64,000 nucleotides of DNA, taken from positions 1,486,230 to 1,550,229 of the forward strand of contig NW_022145599.1 in NCBI RefSeq assembly GCF_000002235.5, in the 5' to 3' direction. The DNA comes from Strongylocentrotus purpuratus (lineage: Eukaryota > Echinodermata > Echinoidea > Camarodonta > Strongylocentrotidae). A program made the translations under genes and the position numbers. Shown here in pieces: positions 26,225-38,496 of the stretch; the stretch's first letter is position 1, and each line of letters opens with the position of its first letter. Under the pieces are notes generated by a model, which searched no databases, had not been told where the DNA came from, and saw only the letters and a program-made list of their open reading frames with translations.

Positions 26225-26778
26225 ACCGCAACTTCATCTTAAAATTCGTTTCATTGATATCCGGACAGGCCGGATGCTTCCACTTTTAGGAAACTTTTTT
26301 CTTTCTAATAACACGGTAAAATGGAGCCTGAAATTGATGTTTAGATATACGGCCATCACCTAGCCATGTATTGACTAACTCCCTCGGCGGGCCTCGATTG
26401 ACACAAGTGGTATATAGGCAAGGACTTATAGTGACATACATGATTACATACATCAAAGCCGTCGGGAAAATAGAACGACTTATATAAGTTCTCTGATACC
26501 ATTCCTTACGTACGGGGAAAATGACAAGTATTAATAGAATAAGGTGATTCTGTCATTTCATTTCTGAGAAATAGTACTGCACTAGACTTCTTCAAACAAT
26601 CATCTGAAACACCCACTTCTGCCATTTTTAAATTTTTCTTTAGACTAAGGGACAGCGCCTTGTATAATCTGGAAAAGGCAATATTATCATTACTATTTCA
26701 TTTTCAGCATCATTATAACAATATTTGTTCTCATTAGTGCTATTATTATTCTTCATGTGTTCGATTTATTAGTTACAT
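26225..26778. other. AT-rich DNA without recognised features
   Basis: Nothing beyond loose ATT repeats near 26690-26750. Confidence 0.55.
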
Positions 26779-26797
26779 GTCCCCCCCCCCCCCCCTC

Positions 26798-26832
<35 letters not shown>

Positions 26833-26948
26833 CACACTCACCCCCTCACTCACTCTCCTACTCTCTATAATACCTCTCTTCCTAAATCCCTCTCTTTATT
26901 CTCTCTATCCCCTCCCCCACTCCCCCACACACACGCACGCACGCACAC

Positions 26949-26980
<32 letters not shown>

Positions 26981-27013
26981 CACACTATCTCTCTCTCTCT
27001 CTCTCTCTCTCTG
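26779..27013. repeat. Compound (C)n-(CT)n-(CA)n-(CT)n microsatellite
   Basis: A run of about 16 C, then CT repeats, CA repeats (26811-26837 and 26926-26980, the latter with CG interruptions) and a terminal CT run (26987-27012). The alternating CA/CG portion can adopt Z-DNA. Confidence 0.95.
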
Positions 27014-29794
27014 ATATTCACTCGAATTGTTGTTGTATTTGTTACTTCGATTTTTTTTTTTATCAGCACGTATTTCATTATAAACGTGAAAATCGATTAA
27101 CACTTCATGAATAGTCTTCAGATAGCGTGAAGGATTTCGCAAAGGTTATCTTACCTTTTTAGTATTCATTGTTTCTGCTTTTACTCTTCTTAACGTAAAC
27201 CGTACAAGCAGAAAAGAGATTCTTCGTACAGTAACCCGATCCCTTAGCTTTAAGAAAAGACATCGCTTTGTAGCTGTTTTCTGAAAACGGATATAGCTGA
27301 ATTATGTAGGCTCAGACTCCTGAGATTTAAGGAGACTCGTGCCGTTAGGAGGAAGCGGTCACTAGATGGGTACGACGCCAGAGAACAAGGACATTGACTA
27401 ACAACAAGGGATGTCTGGGAAGGGGTGCTGTACGACACAAACTCCTTAAGCAGGGCTCCCACTTAGCCGAGTTGGAGCCTTGAGTTTTGCCGAGCTGGTG
27501 CGAGCTTATGGCAAGCCGTTTTATCATTAAAACACATTTCTTGATATCAAGAATTACCATTGCTTTTACAACGTAAAATTATGTCTATTATGTGGGAGCC
27601 CCAGCTCGCCACACGTGCTCCCTCGCTGTCCTCCTTTACCCCGCGGTTTCCGGGTTTCTGGCCCTGGATCCAACCATCATCCAAAAATTAAAAAAAAAAA
27701 AACCGAATTGCAAATCTATAACCCTAGCCCTATACCTCTAACCAGGGAAATCTATCAGCATATTCAGTCGCTGGTACAATCGAGAGGTGGGTTGCATCAT
27801 CTCCTTTTAGCGTTGCCTTTCTTCTCCCCTTCCTTTTCCCTCTTTGCCTCTTTCTTGTTGTTCATTGTTTCTATTTTCGCATGGGGGAGCACGTATCTCT
27901 GGTACTAACGCCACTGACTGAATGAAGGGAGACGAACTTTTTGTAAGGATATACATGTAGGTCGTTCTGACCGTCACTCTTCTATTTAGAGACTACTTGT
28001 GGCGCCAAATTATCTTGCTCAGTGTCCAGAATTAACTTTCATATGACTAAAATAACGTCACCAAAAATTGTCCAGGGAGATTTTATTTGGACAGATCATT
28101 TTCTCGATTATCAGAAGGGAGAGAAAATTGATGCTCTATATCGAACAAAAACATGCAGGTTAATCGGTGCTAACAGAAAACACAAGGGGGGAGAGCCCTT
28201 AAGGTTACTTTTTAAAGTCAAAACTTGTAAACGAAACTGATTAAGTGGTGCATAAGTATTTCTTCGATATTTGTTTTTCTAAAATATACTGAAAGGTTTC
28301 GAACTATTCATAAACTCTCATTGTTACACTTTTTTTGTTGGGAAAATTTTGCCCCACAGTTGTCCGATATTTGATAATGTGCAATTTTGTTTCCTCCCGT
28401 TTTATTTTTCTTCTGCATAAGATTTTGTTTTTGAGTGTTTTTGTTTTTGTTGATAGTTTGATGTAGTTGTGTTGCATACATTGTGTGCGGGTAAGCCTGA
28501 ATCCGATGACCGGGGTGATAATAATGATTGCAGGGCCCTCAGGGAGAACAGTATGAATACTGATGAGGCTACCCTGGGTAAACAAGACATAATATTATTA
28601 TTATTATTATTGTGTTTACCTTTTAATTTTCAGCAAATTGAAATTTGGTACAGTGTTGATTAGCAACTTAAAAAGAAGACATTTTCTACCAGTCGATAAC
28701 AGGAAAGAATTGTATAAGAAAGGGTGGAAATTGTAATTTGTATTTTGTTAGACCTAAGATGAGCCTAGAAATTGTATTTAATGATTTTAGTGGATGATGG
28801 GGTAATAAAACTGGTCGACTGACACACAGATTTGACATTGTTTAAAACTTTCCTTGCAATCTTGATTCTTTATAATTATGATGGAACAGCAAATTATGTC
28901 TTATACACAAGTAAAAAAACTTCAAAGTTTTTTACCATATTTGAAATTAAGTAATGCATCTATCGGTCAATAATCTAGAAACTATCGATTTGGGGGAAGT
29001 TCTGCCGTTCCCTGAAATTACTTAAGTTACTTTCTATACTTTACCCATTATTTCATACTTCCAATGGACTCAGACCTTATACTACACAGATTGTCATCTT
29101 ATTTTTAGCCGTTCATATTTAAAAGCGTCATTATTAAAAGCAAGATGAAAATCGTTTTCTATCCGACCCTTGTCAGCCTAGAGCATCATATCTTAATGAC
29201 GACATCTATTCGCAACGGAGCGTCTACGATTATACTTGCTTCTAAAGAAGACGTCATTTTGGGTTGCTAGGCTACACTGTTTGCTCTAGATATGTATCTA
29301 ATAAAGACGGCCGATGAAGGTGATGATTAAATGAGAATGATGTAAAGCTCATTGTTTATCATCAAAAGGCTTTCGCCATTTCCATTGCCCGCGGCAAACA
29401 CGATGGGGTCTACTATCTTCAGAAATATTCCCCGTACAATTGGAGCTACCAATAAAGACGCTGCGTCCTGAAGAAAACTCGGTGGGATAAACGCGGTAAT
29501 GTAACGATTGGCATAAGGGACAACAATTAGTAATCGGTCGAGAGGAATATTTCCATGTAAGCCGAGATTTAATCAGCATGAATATTACACTGTAATCATT
29601 ATGATCTTGACGAAAGTCGGAGAACGAGCTATCGTCCCTCAATTATTCACAGATATCATTATATGACATACGATAAGACTTCGTACGGCATCACCGACCT
29701 TAATACACCGATTCCATAAACCGATTGATTCTTGGCCATTTTAGGTTTGGTCTGGCGTCGCGCGGTCTGACGTCGGTCTGGTTGATGTGACTAA
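27014..29794. other. 2.8 kb without a recognised gene
   Basis: 27451-27603 has hAT-like ends (CAGGGCTCCCAC, and GTGGGAGCCCC on the right) but no target duplication; see rejected items. ATT repeats occur at 28589-28611. Short open frames on both strands lack recognisable domains or splice context. Confidence 0.45.
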
Positions 29795-29796
29795 TA

Positions 29797-29910
29797 GGGA
29801 CTTTTAGATTTGCACGACAACAACGTGGATTGCTACGATCGACGTCCTTTAATAATGAACTGCCTTGAATGGACGTCACACGTATCAGTCCACGCAAATC
29901 TAAAAGTCCC
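29797..29910. mobile_element. Palindromic MITE flanked by TA, 114 bp
   Basis: Perfect terminal inverted repeats GGGACTTTTAGATTTGC (29797-29813) and GCAAATCTAAAAGTCCC (29894-29910), bounded by TA on both sides. The arms continue imperfectly inward (GTGGATTGCTACG against CGTATCAGTCCAC), so the whole element can fold into a hairpin. A TA target with short palindromic ends fits a Tc1/mariner-related MITE. The same left end recurs at 62515. Confidence 0.75.
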
Positions 29911-29912
29911 TA

Positions 29913-30034
29913 ATGCCTCAGTCACAAACGAGAGCGATTCCGAACCGAGAATAGACCGGGAAAATAGGTACATTACTCCGAATGGTCGAATGACGTACGG
30001 TCGGCATGTACGGTGTGATGTGTGACTGAGGCAT
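29913..30034. mobile_element. Second palindromic element, 122 bp, directly abutting the first
   Basis: Perfect 14-bp inverted ends ATGCCTCAGTCACA (29913-29926) and TGTGACTGAGGCAT (30021-30034). The interior is moderately GC-rich and shows no strong symmetry. Only 2 bp separate it from the preceding MITE, and no target duplication can be defined. The family is not recognised. Confidence 0.6.
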
Positions 30035-31824
30035 GAGGTACAGATTCGTTTGCGATTCAGAAATATCAATTCGATCATGTTTCAAACTAAATTCATGAAA
30101 CCCGGTTCCTGTTTTAGGTTGAATAAACTGGATCTCAAAGACTTTTAAAAAAATCAACTCAAAGACACTTTCAACATGTTCAATACCCGATTGTTTTTCA
30201 CAACATATTTGGGTCAATACGTAATGCATCGTTGTAATGCTTGCTCATTCCAATTGTCGATGGGCAAGGCATGCAGGGAAATTGCTTTAGATTGATTTTT
30301 GAAAGGCTTTGCGGTCGTAAATTTTCAAATCATCATAATGATTGTTTATTAGGTATTTTTATTATGCTGCTAATAGGCTGTTTTGATCCCGGCCCCCACG
30401 CATATGCTCGTACCCTCTTTTTGAAAGCACCCCCTATCTGAGGAATGCCAACATTTTCGAACCCCCCTTTCGCGGGCTTTTCGCGGGCTTTTCCTGCCTT
30501 AGAGACCCCCCTAAATCAGGAAAAACGCTCAATGTACCCCCCCCCCCCAAAAAAATTTGGAATAATTTCTCAGGAGTCCAAAGAGATGAGAGAAAAAAAG
30601 AAAAAAAAACCCCCTTTTTAAAGAAATCTCCGGTTGAAAAGTCAAATACACCCTTTTTTTTTACAATTCTCGGGCCTGACTTTGTCGCACGAAAAGTACC
30701 CCTTTACCTCGGACATTTTGGCAACACGCATGCAGTCATTCCGACCCCTGAGTGGGGGGGGGGGGGGGGGTTTTGATACACATGTTCTTATAAATGAAGA
30801 TTGTTCAGCCCTTATGCGACAAACTAGTATAAAGCCCCTCTGCACTAGTTTGGCCAGGAGGGATTAGACCTTCCTGCATGGTCACTGACAGGTGGTTATC
30901 TCACCAAATCAGCTCTCAATTAACATAAGAAATAGGGTATCATGGGGGACCAATGGTCACAGATTAGGCATTGTTTGCTATATAGAGGGCGCAGGTATAG
31001 CTATAAGTAGTGCAGAGGGGCTTTAATTAATGAACGGAAATCAACACAGAAGAAAGAACATGGGAACGCGGTGGACAGGAGGGGCTCAATTCTATAAAAG
31101 TCTGACAAAGGCAACAGCAAACAACCAGTTGGTGTAGATCTCGAAGGCATCTGTTTCACAAGAAATTTTCTCGATAGACAAAGAGAGAAAATTAATAAAC
31201 TGTATTAAGAAACAAGAAGTGAAAGGAGAAAACAAGAAATGTACATTTATGTTTAAAATCCAGAAACGGTTAGCGAGAACTTTTAAAGAAATACCCCACC
31301 TTAAATATTTAATTCCTACAGGTAGTGGTATCGGTTTGTTGCTAAAGGTCTACAGCGGGAAACATAACCTGATCGCTGGCTAGCACAAAGCTACTATCCA
31401 TTACACCTTCCTGATGGCTAATTGATCGGTGGTACATTACTGTCAGGAAGCAAGTAACACTTAACCGATGCGGACACCTGCTTGGGTCTTGTACGTCATG
31501 AACCGCGGTCAGTAATTAATTTGCGCTATCGTTATCAACTCATTAGCTCCGTGTTGTATCTGTGATGAATGGCGGAGACGACACTCGAGCGAAGGTTGAC
31601 CTTTCGTGTGTATACACAGTGACAAGGTCAGTGACAAGGTCAAGGACTAGCATCCATGTCCAACAGGTGAATCAATAGTTACATATAAATTAGCTCTCCT
31701 CTGTCTGAAAGTTCTTTCTTCGAGCTGCATAAAGAAGATGAAGCAAATTACCCGTTTTAGCATTCCGCCACCTATTTCTTGAGTTTCTATTTTTCTTTAT
31801 ACATCGTCTCTGCTTATGTTGCTA

Positions 31825-31830
<6 letters not shown>
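30035..31830. other. 1.8 kb without a recognised gene; C-rich degenerate part
   Basis: 30380-30775 is an unusual stretch of alternating C runs and T/A runs (CACCCCCTATCTGAGG, TTCGCGGGCTTTTC twice, a C run near 30540, and a G run of about 18 near 30753-30770). It looks like a decayed repeat rich in homopolymers. The remainder is ordinary AT-rich DNA. Confidence 0.45.
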
Positions 31831-31867
<37 letters not shown>

Positions 31868-31877
31868 CCCCCCCCCA
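31831..31877. repeat. (CT)n followed by a C run
   Basis: About 16 CT units, then TGTG and a run of 9-10 C. Confidence 0.9.
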
Positions 31878-33013
31878 ACACCCCCTTCTCTATTTCTCTC
31901 TCGCTTTATTCGTAGCATCGTTCCCAAGTACAGCCAACCACTTCAGTTCAACATTATCATACTTCAATCCAGCAGGATGTATTATACCGAAATAAACCAA
32001 TAAACGAGCTTGTTATACTATACTCCGAGTTGCAAGGATATATCTTTATTATTATGACTATCATTACCATCGTCCTAACGGCATTGGTAATTATGCATAA
32101 TAAGGACAAAATCCTCAACCGACCCTTTAATGAAAGAAATTATATACATGGGAAAGTTTTTTCTTGCGTTGAATCGATTTTTTTCTCATGACCTTCGTCA
32201 TGTTCGTTTTCAGTCGTGTTTTGTGCACTTGTCAATGTTATTCTAATTATGAATGCGGCATGTGGGCTACTATATGAACGAGACCAGCTCTTAAAACATC
32301 ACTTTGGGGATCCTAAAATGACGTGTATACATTAAATAGTGCAGGTCTTTCGAAATATATATAATACAAAGATAAGCCCAAATAAATTTGATCTACGAGT
32401 AAATGTTACTACATTTACATCTTTAGTTTTTAACAATATTAAAGTAGAACCCGGACAAATTGAAATAAATGTTAAATTTTTTGTGAAAAGAAATATGAAC
32501 ATCTGTGCAAAAAGCATAAGGGAATTTTTCTTTACTCCCTCTTTCCTCCATAAAAAAATGTGAACCGTAAAAATTAAGCTTATGCATGAGGTTGAGATTT
32601 TTCCCTATTTCCCTGGTAATGATTAATGCTCTATAGTTCTCAAGAAATGCAATTAAAGTCGGCAACATAAGTTCTTAAAAGAATGGTACCATAAAAAAGG
32701 CGATTAAGTTTTTGGACTGTTTGAATTTAATCTTTCTATGCAAGTAGCAAAACGAAGTAATAAGGCTTTGTCGTCAAACGAAGCGACCAAGCATTTTAGT
32801 GGCGTGTCGGTCATTTTAAGATGTGCATAAACTGAAATGGCATAATAAATGCTACCAAAATACACTAGAAAACTTCGGCATTGGCTTCGAATCACAAATG
32901 AAATGTGGGAATCAGCAGACGCTCCCCAATTCTGTCAATTTTAACGGTATTTGTTTTTACCGATTTTGTAGCCTTCACCTAATATCCAACGATTTGAGTG
33001 GCTTTAAATAATG
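31878..33013. other. AT-rich DNA without recognised features
   Basis: Overlapping short open frames on both strands at 32330-32670 reflect AT-rich composition. No gene recognised. Confidence 0.5.
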
Positions 33014-33017
33014 TTAA

Positions 33018-33420
33018 AAGCATTGACATTGTTTAACTTTGTTTCCAGTTTTACAAATCTGAGATGCATGGCCCTACGTCTTATCAGTGTCTGTGATATG
33101 GTGTGTCATTGAAGCCCTAAAAAATTGCGCTTCAAAATGACCATGAAGTGCTTCCAAAAAAAAAATCTTCGAGTGACCAGTTTTATCATACTCATTTTCC
33201 CCAATAAACTGTAGTGTTATATAACAAACTGTTCAAAACCGTTTGGTAAACAGTTTTTAACATTTCTAATTCCAATCATATCTTAATAATCAGACGGGCG
33301 ATCAGCTTGTAAAAGTCGTGGGATACCCGACTGACCTAAAGGTATATAATTATGATTGCATCATGAGCTAAATCCAAGCTTTTTTAATAGAAATCTGAGG
33401 CAAAGATATTGTTTCAGCTT
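33018..33420 (+). mobile_element. TTAA-flanked non-autonomous element (group T, subfamily B), copy 2
   Basis: TTAA at 33014-33017 and at 33421-33424. Homologous over its length to 21186-21557 (GGCCCTACGTCTTATCAGTG, TTGCGCTTCAAAATGACCAT, TAATAATCAGACGGGCGATC, CATGAGCTAAATCCAAGC). The right inverted end is more decayed than in copy 1, and this copy has about 30 extra bases from small insertions, including duplication around AAACTGTTCAAAACC. Confidence 0.7.
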
Positions 33421-33424
33421 TTAA

Positions 33425-34528
33425 CGAACGATTTTGGAAGAGCTTTGGGTTTTACTTAATTTCAATTCTTTAAAAAAATTAGAGTAAATTGATCCTAAAA
33501 TAGGAAAAATTTAAAGATGCAGATATATGAGACTGTAGCAAGGTTTAACTGTTTTCATTTCAAATGTTTGCTGTTTTAGGTAACTATTGTTATTAGTTCT
33601 CTGTCGGTGCAAGGGCACCTTCAGAGCCCCCTCCACCGTACCCCCCCCCCCACGCTCTACAAAAAAAAGGTTCGATTCTGAAAAGGAAGGATTTTAAACA
33701 TACGTAACCTTGTCATTTTATGATGTTGAAAATACGGGTCTCATTTAAAGTTCAATGATAATACAAATTAATATATTATAATATGATTACAGTTTCAAAC
33801 ATATATGCGTAGGTAAGAAATGAAGTCCTTAAAATAGACGTTCAAAGCATTTCCGATATCAACACTCGGCAGATAAATGTATCATCTCCCCTCTACTCAA
33901 TACACTCATCTCATCAACGGGCTAAATTGGAAAGTTTCCAACCTTCGATAAGTGTCTTCGTCATACAATCCTCGCCATACCGCGGGTGATCTCCTCGATG
34001 ATCTCCTCCTACAGATGGTATCGTGGTGTACATTGTATACATACAACCACTTCATACACGATGTGATAGCGCAGATAGTTAGGTGCATGGTCGCTGTTTT
34101 GCAATCTGAGGCAGGAAGTTCGGTTAAGACTGGGGCGATTTCTCTCCTCGGCGGCGTCGGCGCAAAGGCCTGAGCTAGTATTAGTAGTACATGTATATAG
34201 TTACACTTCTCGGCTAGAAAGAATGCTAATCATTCTATTTCCGTACAAGTTGGGCATTTTCGCTTCATGAATATTATTAAGCGATGGGGAGATGTAAGAT
34301 GGAAGACAAACAAATCCTCGTCATTTTCCATCGGCAGCGAGAGTTATTGAATTTCGCTACAACAACAAAGAATCTACTACATGTATTTAAATCGTTCTAA
34401 AAAAAAGGCAAGCCAATTCTTTAGATGAATTGTAAAAATAATCTCCATTGTGAACTTTGTGTCTCAAATTCTACTTTGAAAATAATTTTAGGTCGATTCC
34501 TCGAAGGTAAATTTGTATTTAGTTGCAT
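33425..34528. other. 1.1 kb without a recognised gene; GC-richer patch at 33.9-34.2 kb
   Basis: 33900-34170 is open on both strands for 60-73 codons and is richer in CpG than its neighbours (for example GGCGGCGTCGGCGC near 34152). No domain is recognised on either strand. A C run lies near 33641. Confidence 0.4.
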
Positions 34529-34801
34529 TTAGAGGTGTCGTGGATGAGTGGATACGTCGCCGGACTGTCGATCACAAGGTCCGCGGTTCGAGTCCCGCCG
34601 CGGCACTAATGTCCTTTGGCAAGAAATTGATCTACATTTGCCACTCTCCACCCAGGTGTTAAATGGGTACCGGTAGGAAGGAATTCCTTAAAATGCTGTG
34701 AGCGTCGAAATCGGCAGCCTAGCATAGCCGGGTAATGTTGGAGCGCCTTGAGGACCTTGCAAGGTCGATACGTGCGCTATATAAGAATCCAATATTATCA
34801 T
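34529..34801 (+). mobile_element. tRNA-derived SINE, near complete
   Basis: The head (34531-34607) is tRNA-like, with an A-box-like TGGATGAGTGG and an exact B-box GGTTCGAGTCC, the internal RNA polymerase III promoter. The body follows with CATTTGCCACTCTCC, CACCCAGGTG, GGAATTCCTTAAAATGCTGT and GTCGAAATCGGCAGCCTAG. The 3' end has a conserved GCGCTATATAAG and an ATT-rich tail. The tail resembles the 3' end of the LINE at 47182-47780, the likely source of the enzyme that moved it. Fragments occur at 1962-2036 and 61747-61897. It is not a functional tRNA: the acceptor stem and anticodon arm are imperfect and the transcript would continue into the SINE body. Confidence 0.85.
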
Positions 34802-35649
34802 AATGAATACTTGTTGAACAAAAGACGACTTTAGGCCTTAAACCCTAATGGATTTAGTTATAGAATACAAAGGAGTTCAAGCATAGATAACCCGTTCTGT
34901 ACAATATCCACTTCGCACTATATGCTATTTGTTGGTACGGTTGGGGGAGAGATTTCCAGAACCTTGACGTGTCATTTAAAGAAAGGGAAAGGGATATTTT
35001 CTTTCAAAACGACTAATAAGGACATCTGTAATCATTGGAGAAATTTAATATCTGATCATAGATAATTATGTAAATATTGGTAGTGCATACAATTCTCGGG
35101 CCGGAAATGGGCCGGGTTAACTAATCTTGAACTGCCTTAATCATCGCTGCTTGTATGCACTCATCGACGCTCTATTACACCGCGGGGATAAAATCCGAGA
35201 AAAATAATCTAATAATCTTCGTAGTTTATCACTCGCAGCCGTCAAATATGGTAAAACCGGTGCGTCATATGATGCTTTAAGGAAGAGCAAATCAAACAGT
35301 TTGATCGGTCAATGACATCTCTTCCTTTGTGAACAAGCAAGTTCAACCTAACAGGGATGATCGCATCCGTCGTGCTCGTAATCTAAGACGGTAGTGAAAG
35401 TATAACGTCATTTACCAGTGGTTATTAGTCGGCAAGATGTGCTTCGATATAATTGTTGGTGTCTGTAAGTGGTTCTTAGGAAGAATGGAATACTATAGTG
35501 TTTTCATGAGGATATTTTGATAGCTGGTCAATTCTAAAATCATAGCAAGAAAGTGTCTGAATAAGCTATTCTCTTGATAGGCTGTGTTATTACAGAATTG
35601 AATTCTGCCGTAGAAAATATACCCTGGCCCCATATTGAAGAAAATCCAG
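34802..35649. other. AT-rich DNA without recognised features
   Basis: No recognised repeat or coding exon. Confidence 0.55.
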
Positions 35650-35915
35650 ATATTAGCTGTGTCATCTAGGCTTCTCAAAGATGGCGGGATTTTTGCAATT
35701 TTTAAAAATTTCAACTCTTCCCCCTGTCTTATGAAACACTCCTCCTCTATATCTGGCATACATTCCAAAAGGACCATTTGTTTGTACTAGTTCAATATTT
35801 TTGTTTGTATATCCTTTTAACTATCTTTTTAATTCCACCTGTTGAACAACATTTCCTCCAACCATACTCATACTTATTGATCCCCTACCAAGCATTATCT
35901 ACCCCCTCATCCCCT

Positions 35916-35957
<42 letters not shown>
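35650..35957 (-). repeat. Interspersed repeat R2 carrying its own (GA)n, copy 1
   Basis: Read on the minus strand it runs (GA)n, then AAGGGGATGAGG, GCTTGGTA, ATGGTTGGAGGAAATGTTGT, CAACAGGTGGAAT, GAACTAGTA, CCAGATATAGAGGAGGAGTG, TTTCATAAGACAGGGGG. The same order is found on the plus strand at 55641-55925. The (CT)n run at 35921-35955 is therefore part of the dispersed unit rather than an independent microsatellite. No coding capacity; family unknown. Confidence 0.8.
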
Positions 35958-35960
<3 letters not shown>

Positions 35961-36864
35961 GCTGGATGAAGTAATACAAAGAGAAAATGTCAATTTAAAG
36001 AAAAGCGCGTTTGCCCGGTTGATAATCAAAAGCGTTCTCTCGATGACTACCTATATGAAACAAACAAATCATGACTTACATAGCCTAAGAAACTAGGCTT
36101 TATAAATCTAATTATGATACAAAAAAGGTCAGTATATTGCAGTTACCACATGGGAATGTATTTCAAGAGTCTTGATTCCTTTTCTTCTAAATAATCTATG
36201 TTTACTGAGTTATCACTTGGAAATAGGCCCCAGTGGTGAAAACGGAGCATTCAAGTATTGTTAAAGTACAGAATGTGTGTCAGTTTACATCTGAGCTTTG
36301 AAATATAACTTTGATATCATATACTCGACAGGGGTGATCAAAAGTTATTCCCACAGGCTTAAATTTAGGCACGTACCATATCACTTACACCTCCAATCAA
36401 TTATATTTACCACAATCATACACACAACTTATATTATAACCGGAACAAGTAGTTTCGTATGAGAAACTTATTTAGTTATAAACAATCAGCAATATTTATG
36501 TATCCTTTGTTATTAAGTTATCGTAAGACTTTCCAAAGATCAGATCAAATATTAAAATCACACGAGAGGCTTTTGACAGGTAACCAAGCCATTGTTTTGT
36601 GCCATATGGTAGGACATTAATCTTTAACACACTAAGCCAAGTCCTTCAGATAGAACGTAAAGCCGTTACCACCCAATATAGATTACCTATATATTTGTTC
36701 CTTGTTTTTTAACTTGACATCCTATATTTTCGTCGCGTTACAAAACTTAAAGAAAAAAAAAAGGGGGGGGGGGGAAGAGTGTTCCGTTTATTTTGTCCTC
36801 GAAACAGAGAAATTCTCTCCTTACAGGGAAACATAAGCTCACAAACGTCATGTAACGTGTCTTA
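35958..36864. other. AT-rich DNA without recognised features
   Basis: A G run follows an A run near 36751-36774. No gene recognised. Confidence 0.55.
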
Positions 36865-36868
36865 TTAA

Positions 36869-37385
36869 AGGGACTTGGTAACATTGTTCAGATGAGAGAT
36901 AGTGGTGCTAAGGTAGTGACTTCAATGCTAGATGTACAATTCAAGATAATCTGAAAATTTGAGTGAAAACGGACCATTATTCATGGTACAAATTGAGAAA
37001 AACTGATCTGATCGATTCCTTAATTCTCCCAACTATATTATTACAATTTAATTACATTTTAGGTGAATGGAAATCGTCACAAAGCAATAAAATGGCTCTA
37101 CATTCCATTCCAGATATTTAAGTGTTTCATAGCCTGTTTTTTTTCATGGAAAAACGGTTGGGAAAATTCAAAAATGGTTGGGAGAATTTACTTTTAATCA
37201 CTGTTAGAGGGTGTCATACATCGACTCCTTCAAAGACAATCATAGATATCTTCGTGGTTTGAGAGTTTTTTCAGGATTTTTTGCATGTCAGAGGGTTAGT
37301 ACAGTAGAAGGAATATAGTAAGTAACATTTTATACAAAAATTTAGCAATTTTTTCATCAACCTTCAACAATGTTAGCAAGTCACT
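36869..37385. mobile_element. TTAA-flanked non-autonomous DNA transposon (group T, subfamily A)
   Basis: Left end AGGGACTTGGTAACATTGTT; right end, on the minus strand, AGTGACTTGCTAACATTGTT (18 of 20 identical). Both are bounded by TTAA (36865-36868 and 37386-37389). This combination fits the piggyBac/Kolobok group of TTAA-specific transposons. At 517 bp with no open frame of note it is non-autonomous. The first 200 bp or so are also present at 17250-17471 on the minus strand, and the right end matches that of the element at 21186. Confidence 0.85.
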
Positions 37386-37389
37386 TTAA

Positions 37390-37555
37390 AACAATGTGCC
37401 AAGGAAAGTAAACAAAAAATGCGTGATAGAAATTTCCGGGAGCTCCCCCATCACAATTTAAAATACTAAAGATATGTATCCACATAAGAAGTCTATTTTG
37501 TATTTCTTTTTGGAAGTCTTTCTCTCCTAGTACCCCCACCCTGTTTTTATTCTTC
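37390..37555. other. Short AT-rich spacer
   Basis: Nothing recognised. Confidence 0.5.
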
Positions 37556-37597
37556 TCTCTCTCTCTCTCTCTCTCTCTCCCTCTCTATCTCTCGCCT
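37556..37597. repeat. (CT)n microsatellite
   Basis: CT run with minor interruptions at its end. Confidence 0.95.
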
Positions 37598-38444
37598 CTC
37601 TTCTTTCTTGGTAACGAGAGAACCTATTTTACAATGCTATATGTTCAATTTATAAAACGAGATAATTATGTTTTTTATATTCAAGGTTCAGATTTATTCT
37701 GGTTCAGCGCTCCAAGGGCATAAGACATCCCCCTGAGGTAGCTGGAAAACCTCATGTAACCGACCGTCCTAATATGCCCTCATAGGCCGTTACTATTTCT
37801 ATTTATCGTAACATATCTAGCCAATGCGGAAGTTTGCCGAAGTAAGGAATAATTTAGATGTATCCCTCTGGGCATGTTCGTGCTTCGAATAATGCTAGCT
37901 GTGGCATTGCACAAATACTTTTTGTCTTTCTTTTGTCTTTCAATTCCAGTTGATGTAGAAGTGTTATGAATCCTCACGCCACGGCAAGCTAACTGGTATT
38001 AAGTGGGATCATACCAGGTGTGATTAATCAAGTCAAGTATTAATATTATGTACATTGTTCTTTCCAATGAAGATAGGGGATTAAGAGTTAGTGGTATTAA
38101 GTGGTGTGTTTGTATTTGGCGTATGCCACTAGTATCTGTTTCATTCCAGAGGAAAAAACATTTACCTAAAATACGATATGTACAGAGTATTGGATTGTGT
38201 TTTTTGTGTGTATTTTTGTTAACAACAATAAATTCTAGTAATTAGGATTCGTATTATTGGAAAAGCGCTACGAAGAGTAATGCCTTGGCAACTGATCTGT
38301 TTATAAGCCCCGCTACTGTTGCGATAATAAACGAACAACTATCACACTGGACTCTGCATCCTCAAAATGCATTTGTTTAATGAGAAAATGTTACTTAAAT
38401 AAGTAGCCTATGCAGTTAAGATCAACGTAACCATACCCTTAATA

Positions 38445-38450
<6 letters not shown>
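37598..38450. other. AT-rich DNA without recognised features
   Basis: No recognised gene or repeat. Confidence 0.55.

Positions 38451-38496
<46 letters not shown>

Noticed and set aside
26013-26363. Poly-Ser and poly-Leu open frames
   Set aside because: Produced by the (TTC)n microsatellite.
27451-27603. Small hAT element with CAGGGCTCCCAC / GTGGGAGCCCC ends
   Set aside because: The 8 bp outside the two ends do not match (TCCTTAAG against GCTCGCCA) and the last bases of the right end differ, so an intact insertion cannot be supported; it may be a decayed or solo end.
34531-34607. Functional tRNA gene
   Set aside because: A and B boxes are present but the stems are imperfect and the sequence continues into a SINE body with related copies elsewhere.
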